DNA from: Actinomycetales bacterium
Lineage (GTDB): Bacteria > Actinomycetota > Actinomycetes > Actinomycetales > Dermatophilaceae
Reading direction: 5' to 3'
Length of the DNA stretch: 64,000 bases
Assembly (NCBI GenBank): GCA_016715285.1
Contig: JADKAO010000005.1
Location: 186,001 to 250,000 of the forward strand
Shown: in pieces, positions 55,359 through 62,760 of the stretch
How positions within the stretch are numbered: the stretch's first letter is position 1
How the letters are laid out: the number at the start of each line of letters is the position of its first letter
Program-made: the position numbers and the translations under genes
The notes under the pieces: model-generated
Database searches by the model: none
Told to the model about the DNA's origin: nothing
Seen by the model: only the letters and a program-made list of their open reading frames with translations

Positions 55359-57971
55359 TCAGGAGTTATCCACAGCCTGGCCACGCGCCTGGCCACGTTC
55401 GGGGGCATGCGATTGGGCATGCGTCGGCTCAGGATGTGGGGCGTGGAATCGTGCTCGCGAAGCCATCGCCTCGCGCAGCGGCCACGACCATTCGGTGAAC
55501 CCTCGGCGCAAGGGATCGGGCAGGTCCGGTCGGGCGAGCTCGACATCGACCGCCGTGAGCGTGGTGCCGTGAACCACCTGGGGGAACCCCCACCGCATCA
55601 CCTTGCCGAGCGCGTCCTCCCCCACCCAGCCGGTCATGTCGCGTAGGGCGTCGAGCCACGGCCGGACATACGGGAGCACAAGCCAGGGGTCGGGCGAACG
55701 CCACAACCCGCGCGAGAGTTCGACGAGTTCATGGTTTGAGTAGCCCGCGTCGCGTCGGGTGAGCTCCGTGAAGGCCCACTGTTTGGCCGGCTCGGTCGGC
55801 ACGCTGGCCCGCGCGAGGAGCGCCGCGAGCCGGCCGGAGACGGACGGGTCGGCTGCCTCCTCGGCGGCGAGCTCGTGGTAGTGGAATCTGCCTGCAGCGC
55901 AGAGCCGTCCGACGACGAGCCAGCGGAAGTCACGGTCGCCGGCGACGCACTCAGGCGGGTTCACGAGCCAACTCCGCAGCAGGGCAGCGTCCGCGCTGCT
56001 TCGTGCCACGACTCGAGCCGCAGCGGTATGCCGGGACGCATCCTCTCCGTGCAGCACGCCCAGGGCCGCGGCCGCAATCGCGGCGTGTGCTGCTGGCACC
56101 TCGGCAGGCGGCAGGAACAGGCCCATGGTCGCGACGATGTCGTCGGCGACGGCGGCGACAAGGGTGGGATAGGTCTCTCGCGGCCACGACGCGACGAACG
56201 CAGCCAGGTACGTCCGGGGGTCGATGACGGCGCGCGCCACTCCATCGCGGAGGGTTTGCCATGCCACCGAGCGAGCCAGCGGATCGGTGATCTGACCGAG
56301 CAGGTTCGGGAGCGCGCGCAGTGACTCGTCGTCCAGATCGACTGCGGCCCAGGTGAGATCGGTCGAGTTGGGCAGGACGACCCGGTCTCGGTCGGGGAGG
56401 GTGAGGTCGGCCAGCGGAGTGCGACCCGGGGTGGCGACCACCCGGCATACCTGCTGGTGCAGTTGGCCCTCGCCCGCGGTGTAAACCCCCACGTCGACGA
56501 CATGGGGACGGGCGGCGGGGTATGCCGTGGGTGGCGTCACGAGCAGTTGCGGCACCGAATCGCGTTCTCCCGCAATGACTGCCAACGTGTCACGGTCGGC
56601 AGTGAACAGCCACGCGTCGGCCCACGCGGTGAGGTCGCGACCGCTCGCGGCCTCGATCGCCCCCAAGAACTCAGCACAGGTCCCGTTATTAAAAGCCTTG
56701 TCCTGCAAGTAGTTCCGGACCCCGGCAAGGAACGCCTCATCACCGACAAACTCGATGAGCTGGCGGATGGATGCCGCGCCTTTGGCGTAGGAGATGCCGT
56801 CGAAGTTCGCGAGCGCGTCCACGGCGAGGGCGGCCGGCGCGCCCGACACGGGATGGGTGCTGGGAGCCCGCTCGGCGGCATACCCCCAGGGTTTGCGGAC
56901 GATCCCGAAGTCGACCCAGGCGTGCGCCTGCGAGGTGGCCGGCGACTCGGTGAGCACGCGGTGGGCGAGGTACTCCGCGAACGACTCATTGAGCCAGAGG
57001 TCGTCCCACCACGTCATCGTCACGAGATCGCCAAACCACATATGGGCCATCTCGTGGGTCACCGTGCGAGCACGGCGCTGGATGTCGTCGGTCGTCGCGG
57101 CGCCGCGGAAGAGGAACGAGTCACGGAGGGTGACGCACCCGGGGTTTTCCATCGCGAGCGCGTTGAAGTCGGGGACGAAAACCTGGTTGTAGTCCCCGAA
57201 GGGATACCGGATGCCGAAAAGCTCGTGGTAAGCATCGAGCCCAGCCCGCGTCACCCCGAATAGCTGCTCGCTCCAGCGGTCGAGCTCAGCGCGCTGTGAG
57301 GCGCGAGCAAACAACCCCAGCGGTATGCCGTCGTGCTCGGCCCGCACCGCGACATAGGGCCCAGCGCAGACCGATACCAGATACGTCGAGATCGGAGGCG
57401 TCGTTGCCAGCTCCCATTGCCCCGGACCCTGTTGCGTGGCAGCGCCATTGCCGATCACGACCCACTGGTGCGGGGTGCGGACCCGGAGCGAAAACCGCGC
57501 CTTCAGGTCGGGTTGGTCAAAGCATCCGAAGACGCTGGGAGCGGCATCCAGGAAGGACTGTTGGTAGAGATATGCCTCGCCGTCTGCGGGGTCCACCGAC
57601 CGGTGCAGCCCAGATCCGTCCCGGCGATAGGCCATGGTCGCGGTGACGGTCAGGGTGTTAGCGGAGTCCGCAATGAGCGCCTTGGCTGGCAGCGGGAGGC
57701 GGCGCCCGTCCCAGCTCGCCAGATCGAGGGGTATGCCGTTGAGGGTCGCCTCGTGCACCTCGGTGGCGTGCAGATCGAACCAGAGGTCCTCAGGTGACGC
57801 GTGCACCGCGAAGTGAGCGGTGACCGTGGATCCAAAGTGAGTGCCGCCCCGATCGAGGTCCAGCGCGATCTCATAGTCGGAGACGCGGATGGCAGCCGCT
57901 CGGGCAACCGCCTCAGATCGGGCCAAACTGCGGGGTTGCTGCTGGTGAGCGGATGTCGCGTCGGACGGCAT
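55359..57971 (-). CDS. pepN: Aminopeptidase N (M1 family)
   Basis: Zinc aminopeptidase of 870 residues, the usual actinobacterial size. The zinc and catalytic motif THEMAHMWFGDLVT, with LNESFAEYLAHRV 18 residues on, is intact. The exopeptidase loop reads NALAMENPGC, where most members have GAMEN (Ala for Gly). A long helical C-terminal ERAP-like domain follows, then a His/Gln-rich tail. No signal peptide is evident, so it is probably cytoplasmic. Confidence 0.95.
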   Translation of the reverse strand: MPSDATSAHQQQPRSLARSEAVARAAAIRVSDYEIALDLDRGGTHFGSTVTAHFAVHASPEDLWFDLHATEVHEATLNGIPLDLASWDGRRLPLPAKALIADSANTLTVTATMAYRRDGSGLHRSVDPADGEAYLYQQSFLDAAPSVFGCFDQPDLKARFSLRVRTPHQWVVIGNGAATQQGPGQWELATTPPISTYLVSVCAGPYVAVRAEHDGIPLGLFARASQRAELDRWSEQLFGVTRAGLDAYHELFGIRYPFGDYNQVFVPDFNALAMENPGCVTLRDSFLFRGAATTDDIQRRARTVTHEMAHMWFGDLVTMTWWDDLWLNESFAEYLAHRVLTESPATSQAHAWVDFGIVRKPWGYAAERAPSTHPVSGAPAALAVDALANFDGISYAKGAASIRQLIEFVGDEAFLAGVRNYLQDKAFNNGTCAEFLGAIEAASGRDLTAWADAWLFTADRDTLAVIAGERDSVPQLLVTPPTAYPAARPHVVDVGVYTAGEGQLHQQVCRVVATPGRTPLADLTLPDRDRVVLPNSTDLTWAAVDLDDESLRALPNLLGQITDPLARSVAWQTLRDGVARAVIDPRTYLAAFVASWPRETYPTLVAAVADDIVATMGLFLPPAEVPAAHAAIAAAALGVLHGEDASRHTAAARVVARSSADAALLRSWLVNPPECVAGDRDFRWLVVGRLCAAGRFHYHELAAEEAADPSVSGRLAALLARASVPTEPAKQWAFTELTRRDAGYSNHELVELSRGLWRSPDPWLVLPYVRPWLDALRDMTGWVGEDALGKVMRWGFPQVVHGTTLTAVDVELARPDLPDPLRRGFTEWSWPLREAMASRARFHAPHPEPTHAQSHAPERGQARGQAVDNS

Positions 57972-58010
57972 ACCCCGAAGTCTGGCAGTGCCGTTGACTT
58001 CGCCGGCGAG

Positions 58011-58895
58011 TTAGCGGCCGTAACCCATCCCGGTCGGGCCGTGAGCCATGCCTTCCAGCCGGGCGATCCGCTCGTGCATCGGCGGGTGCGTGGAGAACAA
58101 CCGCGAGACATCCTGCGCGCGAAACGGATTGGCGATCATCATGTGGCTCGCATTGACCAAGGCCGGTGCGGGAGCGAGGGGCGCGCGCGCGACCCCCATC
58201 TCGAGCTTGCGCAGGGCGTCGGCGAGGGCGAGCGGGTCGCCGGTGAGGCGGGCGCCGTCTTCGTCGGCGTCGTATTCACGGGTGCGGCTGATCGCGAGTT
58301 GAATGACGGTCGCGGCCATCGGCGCGAGCAGGGCCATCGCGAGCATCGCGATCGGGTTGGGGCGGTTTTCGTCGCTGCCGCCACCAAATGCCCCAAAGAA
58401 CATGAGCATCTGCGCAACCGAGGTGATGACACCCGCGACCGCTGCAGCAACCGACGAGGTGAGGATGTCGCGGTTGTAGACGTGCATGAGTTCATGCCCA
58501 AGGACACCCCGAAGTTCGCGCTCGTCGAGCAGCCGCATGATGCCTTCTGTGCAGCACACGGCGGCGTTGTCGGGGTTGCGGCCGGTGGCAAAAGCGTTAG
58601 GCGCGTCAGTCGGCGACATGTAGAGCCGCGGCATCGGTTTGCCTGCGGCCGTGGAGAGTTCGCGCACGATCCGGTACATCACAGGGGCCTGCGCCTCAGA
58701 CACGGGGTAGGCGTGCATCGCCTTGATCGCGATCTTGTCGCTATTCCAATAGCCGTATGCGGTCATCGCGAGACCGAGGAGCGCCCCGATCCAGATGTAG
58801 CGGCCGCCGGAAATGACGGCGGCGAGGCCGAGTAGCAGGGCCCAGATCGCCCCGAACAGGGCAGCGGTCTTTAGTCCGTTGTAATGGCGACGCAT
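58011..58895 (-). CDS. htpX: Membrane zinc metalloprotease HtpX
   Basis: Quality-control protease of the membrane. It has two N-terminal helices (ALFGAIWALLLGLAAVIS, YIWIGALLGLAMTAYGYW), the zinc motif GVLGHELMHVYNRD, two further helices, and the third ligand in SRTREYDADEDGARL. The length of 294 residues is typical. It starts 6 bp after the ferredoxin-like gene of the nuo-like operon and may share its transcript. Confidence 0.95.
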   Translation of the reverse strand: MRRHYNGLKTAALFGAIWALLLGLAAVISGGRYIWIGALLGLAMTAYGYWNSDKIAIKAMHAYPVSEAQAPVMYRIVRELSTAAGKPMPRLYMSPTDAPNAFATGRNPDNAAVCCTEGIMRLLDERELRGVLGHELMHVYNRDILTSSVAAAVAGVITSVAQMLMFFGAFGGGSDENRPNPIAMLAMALLAPMAATVIQLAISRTREYDADEDGARLTGDPLALADALRKLEMGVARAPLAPAPALVNASHMMIANPFRAQDVSRLFSTHPPMHERIARLEGMAHGPTGMGYGR

Positions 58896-58901
58896 GCCGT
58901 C

Positions 58902-59264
58902 TTAACGCTCGCTGTCATCGGCGGTGTTCCCGCTCGACCTATCGTCAGCTGCAGCCGCAAGCCGCTCGGTGTCGTGGCGGAGGGCGTCGGTCGTCACCTC
59001 GGACGGCGCGGGTTGCGCGACCCATTCGAGCGCGTCAAAGGGACAGACCTCGACGCAAATGCCGCAGCGTTGGCAGTGACCCATGTCGATGACGAACTCG
59101 TCGAGGACCTTGACGACGCGGGGCCGGCCGCGCGGTGTCGGAGCGGGCTCGGTCTCGTTGTGCGCCGTGATGTGGATGCACCAGTCGGGGCACTCCTGCG
59201 CGCAGATGAGGCACGAGGTGCACTTGTCGGGGATGAGGGCGAGGGTGCCGCGGCGACGGTTCAC
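58902..59264 (-). CDS. NuoI-like 2x[4Fe-4S] ferredoxin
   Basis: A 120-residue protein. Two cluster motifs are seen: CTSCLICAQECPDWC and CQRCGICVEVCPFDA, as in the NuoI subunit of complex I and related hydrogenases. GTG 59264 overlaps the stop of the NuoC-like gene (GTGA). An Ala/Asp/Ser-rich tail of about 35 residues follows the second cluster. It would pass electrons to the N2 cluster of the NuoB-like protein encoded upstream. Confidence 0.88.
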   Translation of the reverse strand: MNRRRGTLALIPDKCTSCLICAQECPDWCIHITAHNETEPAPTPRGRPRVVKVLDEFVIDMGHCQRCGICVEVCPFDALEWVAQPAPSEVTTDALRHDTERLAAAADDRSSGNTADDSER

Positions 59265-59704
59265 GGCCGACCCCCTCGGGCTGGTCGGTCGCTCGTGGGG
59301 CGACCCGGCCACGGCGTCTCGACGCGGGCGGTGAGCTGGAACTCAGGGCGCAACGGCATACCGGCTTCTGCTGGCGGCAGGAGGAGTGGCCGGACCCCGA
59401 GCCCGGTGCCATCGTCAAAGCCCGAGACCCTGAGTCCCAGCATTTCCGCGGCCTCGCGCTCGGGCCACGCCGCGCCGGGATAGACCGCGGTCAGGCTCGG
59501 GAGCGCTTCGCCTGCGGCGACCTCGGTCTGTATGCCGTGTGCCTTACCTGCGGGTTGCCGCACCTGGAGCCTCGCGGTGAGGGAGCCGTTCGTTGGCCAC
59601 ACGATCAAGGCATCGAAGACGGCATACCCCTGGTCGTGGAGGTCGCGAGCGCGCTGGCACCAGCCTGCTGCTGGGACGTGCTCGGGTTGGGCAGATGCGG
59701 TCAT
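59261..59704 (-). CDS. NuoC-like subunit
   Basis: A 147-residue protein whose middle, YPGAAWPEREAAEMLGLRVSGF, matches the 30-kDa subunit signature (normally W-x-ERE-x-x-DMFG). The N-terminal part with GYAVFDALIVWPTNGSLTARL fits the NuoC fold. ATG 59704 overlaps the NuoB-like stop (ATGA) and its own stop overlaps the next start. The fused or separate NuoD subunit that normally follows NuoC is absent. Confidence 0.8.
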   Translation of the reverse strand: MTASAQPEHVPAAGWCQRARDLHDQGYAVFDALIVWPTNGSLTARLQVRQPAGKAHGIQTEVAAGEALPSLTAVYPGAAWPEREAAEMLGLRVSGFDDGTGLGVRPLLLPPAEAGMPLRPEFQLTARVETPWPGRPTSDRPARGGRP

Positions 59705-60105
59705 GCGAGCTCCGCTGGGACGAGCACGTCGGTCGCGAGGCTCGTGATCGCCTCAACGAGCGCGTGTGGGCGCGGTGGGCACCCGGGGACGTAACGGTCG
59801 ACCGGGATGATCCGGTCGATGCCTTGGAGCACGGAGTATGAATCCCAGTAGGGCCCGCCGGTCGTGGCGCACACACCGAAGGCAACCACCCGACGCCCCG
59901 AGGGCATGCGGTCATAGAGCGCGCGGATCGTCGGCGCCATCGTGTGGGTGACGGTGCCCGAGACGACGAGCACGTCGGCACTCTCGGGAGTGTCGATGAC
60001 GAGGTTGACACCCAGCTCGGCCAGCGCACTCTCCGCCGCGAGCGCCTCGATGGCGCAGCACGCCACTGGCACGTGCAGCACGGTCAGAGGCGCCGATCTC
60101 GTCAT
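59701..60105 (-). CDS. NuoB-like subunit
   Basis: A 134-residue protein. The Cys ligands expected for cluster N2 are present: adjacent Cys in VPVACCAIEALAAE, Cys in AFGVCATTGGPYWDS and Cys in YVPGCPPRPHALVEAI. SADVLVVSGTVTHTMAPTIRALYDRMP also fits the family. ATG 60105 is used; the open frame upstream is non-coding. It is the first gene of the nuoB-C-I-like operon, divergent from the DeoR gene. Confidence 0.88.
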   Translation of the reverse strand: MTRSAPLTVLHVPVACCAIEALAAESALAELGVNLVIDTPESADVLVVSGTVTHTMAPTIRALYDRMPSGRRVVAFGVCATTGGPYWDSYSVLQGIDRIIPVDRYVPGCPPRPHALVEAITSLATDVLVPAELA

Positions 60106-60156
60106 GGCCCCACCGTAATCGACCGAGCGAGACCCCTGGCGTGCCCGTTTCTGACT

Positions 60157-60261
60157 GTTTGCAAACTTTCCTGCCCGAAATCCTTTACTTCTGCCCGACT
60201 GCCGGCCTACTATCGTGTTAACGGTCACAACCAAATCCAGGCAGTCCGAAACGGTCAAAAC
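60157..60261. promoter_or_regulatory. Operator-like elements between nuoB-like and deoR-like genes
   Basis: A 10-bp perfect palindrome GTTTGCAAAC lies at 60157-60166. Two near-identical 12-mers, AACGGTCACAAC (60220) and AACGGTCAAAAC (60250), are spaced exactly 30 bp apart. They are good candidates for binding sites of the adjacent DeoR-type regulator controlling the fructose operon. A TACTAT hexamer near 60209 may be the -10 element. Confidence 0.5.
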
Positions 60262-60289
60262 TGGACCATCACCGACGATGGAGGAAAAG

Positions 60290-61051
60290 GTGTACGCAGC
60301 AGAACGCCAACAGCGCATCGTGACCGTTGCGCGCGCGGCTGGCCGAGTCGAGGTCCTCGCGCTCGCCGACGAACTCGACGTCTCCCCCGAAACCATTCGC
60401 CGCGACCTGACCAACCTGGAGCGCAGCGGAGCCTTGCGGCGGGTCCACGGTGGCGCGATCCCCGTGGAGCGGTTGGGATTCGAGCCGTCAGTTGCCACCC
60501 GCGCTGAGCGGTTCGTCGCCGAGAAGGAACGCATCGCCAAGGCGTCCCTCGCGCTCGTGCCCGATGAGGGCACCATCCTGCTGGACTCCGGCACCACGAC
60601 TCTTGCGCTCGCCAGGCTGCTGCCGACCGACCGTGAGCTGACCGTCGTCACCAACTCCCTGCCCGTCGTCATCGCGTTGAGCCCGCTCAAATCGGTGTCG
60701 CTCTATGTCCTTGGCGGACGGTTCCGGTCACGCACGCAGGCAGCCGTCGGCGACTGGGTCGCCACCGCACTCGCCGACATCACCGTTGACGTCGCCTTCC
60801 TCGGCGCCAACGGCCTCTCGCTGCAACGCGGACTCACGACACCCGACCCGAGCGAGGCACTCGCCAAGCGCGCCATGGCTGCCGCCGCGCGCCAGAGCAT
60901 CGTGCTGGCCGACTCGTCCAAGGTCGGCTCCGAACACTTCAGCCGGTTTGCCTCACTGGAGGACATCAGCGTCCTGGTGACCGACACCGGCCTCGACATC
61001 GAAACCGCCCAAGAGCTCGAAGCCCACGGACCGGAGGTCATCCGCGCATGA
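60290..61051 (+). CDS. DeoR-family regulator of the fructose operon
   Basis: A 253-residue protein. The DeoR helix-turn-helix covers ERQQRIVTVARAAGRVEVLALADELDVSPETIRRDLTNLE. The C-terminal sugar-phosphate isomerase-like sensor has LLDSGTTTLALARLL and DVAFLGANGLS. GTG 60290 is preceded by GGAGGA. Its stop overlaps the fruK start (ATGA), so it is very probably the local regulator (FruR-like) responding to fructose-1-phosphate or fructose-1,6-bisphosphate. Confidence 0.92.
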   Translation: MYAAERQQRIVTVARAAGRVEVLALADELDVSPETIRRDLTNLERSGALRRVHGGAIPVERLGFEPSVATRAERFVAEKERIAKASLALVPDEGTILLDSGTTTLALARLLPTDRELTVVTNSLPVVIALSPLKSVSLYVLGGRFRSRTQAAVGDWVATALADITVDVAFLGANGLSLQRGLTTPDPSEALAKRAMAAAARQSIVLADSSKVGSEHFSRFASLEDISVLVTDTGLDIETAQELEAHGPEVIRA

Positions 61052-61995
61052 TCGTCACCCTGACACCCAACCCGAGCATCGACCGCACGATCTCGGTCGA
61101 TCAGCTCCAGCACGGCGAAGTCCACCGCGCCACCGACAGCCGGATCGACCCGGGCGGCAAGGGCATCAATGTCGCCCGCGCCCTGACCGCCAATGGCACT
61201 GCGGCGCTAGCGGTTTTGCCGACTGGCGGCCCCGAGGGTCACCTGATGACCGATCTGCTCGACCGGGCGGGCACGGCATACACCGCAGTGCCGATCTCGG
61301 GCACGACCCGGATGAATATCGCGATCATCGAGCCCGACGGCACGACGACCAAGGTCAACGAACCCGGCCCCACGCTCTCGCCGGAAGAGGTCGAGGCGCT
61401 CGTCGGCGCGGTCGACGCGGCTCTCCCCGGGGCGCAGTGGCTCGTCGGTTCGGGCAGTCTGGCCCCGGGGCTGGGTGACGACATTTATGCGACCCTCGTG
61501 GCCCGCGGCCACGCTGCTGGGCTGCTCGTCGCGATCGACTCCTCCGGTGCGCCCCTCGCTGCCGCGATGCCCGCTCACCCCGACCTCATCAAGCCCAACC
61601 ACGAAGAACTCGAGGAGCTCGTCGGCCGCTCACTGCCCACCCTCGGCGACGTGTATGCCGCCGCTCTCGACCTCATCGACGGCGGCGTCGGCACGGTCGT
61701 CGTGAGCCTCGGCCGCCACGGCGCGGTCGCGGTCACCGCCGACGGCATCGCCCACGCGAGCGGCCACATCGACCGGCCGGTGTCGACTGTCGGCGCCGGC
61801 GACTCGCTGCTCGCGGGATACCTGCACGCGGTATGCCGCGGCGCCACTCCGACCGAAGCCCTCGCCAACGGGGTGGCCTGGGGATCGGCCGCCGTGAGCC
61901 TCCCAGGCAGCCGGATGCCGACTCCCGAGGACGTGGCCGCGATCCCGGTCACGAGCACCTCTGACCCAGACCTCGCGATGGTCCTCACGAACTAG
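61048..61995 (+). CDS. fruK: 1-Phosphofructokinase
   Basis: PfkB-family kinase converting fructose-1-phosphate to fructose-1,6-bisphosphate. It has LTPNPSIDRTI, DPGGKGINVARAL and the catalytic STVGAGDSLLAGYLHAV. The length of 315 residues is typical. The ATG overlaps the deoR-like stop; 174 bp separate it from the EIIA gene, with a 9-bp tandem repeat in that gap. Confidence 0.95.
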   Translation: MIVTLTPNPSIDRTISVDQLQHGEVHRATDSRIDPGGKGINVARALTANGTAALAVLPTGGPEGHLMTDLLDRAGTAYTAVPISGTTRMNIAIIEPDGTTTKVNEPGPTLSPEEVEALVGAVDAALPGAQWLVGSGSLAPGLGDDIYATLVARGHAAGLLVAIDSSGAPLAAAMPAHPDLIKPNHEELEELVGRSLPTLGDVYAAALDLIDGGVGTVVVSLGRHGAVAVTADGIAHASGHIDRPVSTVGAGDSLLAGYLHAVCRGATPTEALANGVAWGSAAVSLPGSRMPTPEDVAAIPVTSTSDPDLAMVLTN

Positions 61996-62000
61996 CCAGA

Positions 62001-62036
62001 CCTGCACAACCTGCACAACCCGCACGACCTGCACAC
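62001..62036. repeat. Four 9-bp tandem repeats between fruK and fruA
   Basis: CC(T/C)GCAC(A/G)(A/C) is repeated four times, starting 6 bp after the fruK stop. The remainder of the 174-bp gap holds one octamer copy (62099 region) and the ribosome site for the EIIA gene; no hairpin terminator is evident. Confidence 0.8.
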
Positions 62037-62169
62037 GCACCACGCACGACCCGAACTCGATCCCCGCCGACTCTGACTTCTGATCCCGACTCTCGCCACG
62101 GCATACGCACGGACCTGCTCGCTCAACCCCCCAACCGGCTGGAATACCCGCCGACTCGAAGGAGCACCG

Positions 62170-62760
62170 ATGTCCCTCATCACCGAAGCGCAGGTCGTTC
62201 TCGACCTCGCCGGTGCCGACCGCCATGAGGCCACGAGGACGCTCGCCGCGACCCTCGTGGACTCGGGTCGTTGCACCGACCTCGCCCAATTCGTCGCCGA
62301 CGTCGCCAAGCGCGAGGAGACGATGGCCACCGGACTCCCCGGCGGCATCGGCATCCCGCATGCCCGCAGCGCGGCCATCACCGAGCCGTCGCTGGCCTTT
62401 GGCCGGATCGCCGGCGGGCTCGACTGGGGCGCCAAGGACGGCCCGGCTGACCTCGTCTTCCTCATCGCGGCCCCCGAGGCTGGCGGCGACGCGCACATGC
62501 AGATGCTGCCCAAGCTCGCCCGGGCGCTCATGAAGAAGGACTTCGTCGCGGCGCTCCGTGCGGCCACCACGAAGTCCGAGGTTGTCCGCCTCGTCAACGA
62601 GGCTGTCTCCCTGGACCCAGCCCCTGCTGCCGCATCTGCTGCGCCTGCTCCTGCCGCCGCTGCGGGGCTGCGCCCCGCCAGCTCCGGCTGCCCCTGGCGT
62701 CACGCCCCGCGCCTGGCGGCACCGCCCAGCCAGCTCGCGCGATGCGTTTCGTCGGTGTGA
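62170..62760 (+). CDS. fruA: Fructose PTS EIIA domain, cut off by a frame change
   Basis: The first 145 residues form a normal fructose/mannitol EIIA domain; GLPGGIGIPHARS carries the phosphorylated His (about residue 64). An Ala/Pro-rich linker should lead into EIIB, as in single-chain EIIABC of actinobacteria. Instead the frame runs into unrelated sequence (SGCPWRHAPRL) and stops at 62760. The EIIB frame starts at about 62742 in a different register. AAGGAG precedes ATG 62170. Confidence 0.85.
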   Translation: MSLITEAQVVLDLAGADRHEATRTLAATLVDSGRCTDLAQFVADVAKREETMATGLPGGIGIPHARSAAITEPSLAFGRIAGGLDWGAKDGPADLVFLIAAPEAGGDAHMQMLPKLARALMKKDFVAALRAATTKSEVVRLVNEAVSLDPAPAAASAAPAPAAAAGLRPASSGCPWRHAPRLAAPPSQLARCVSSV

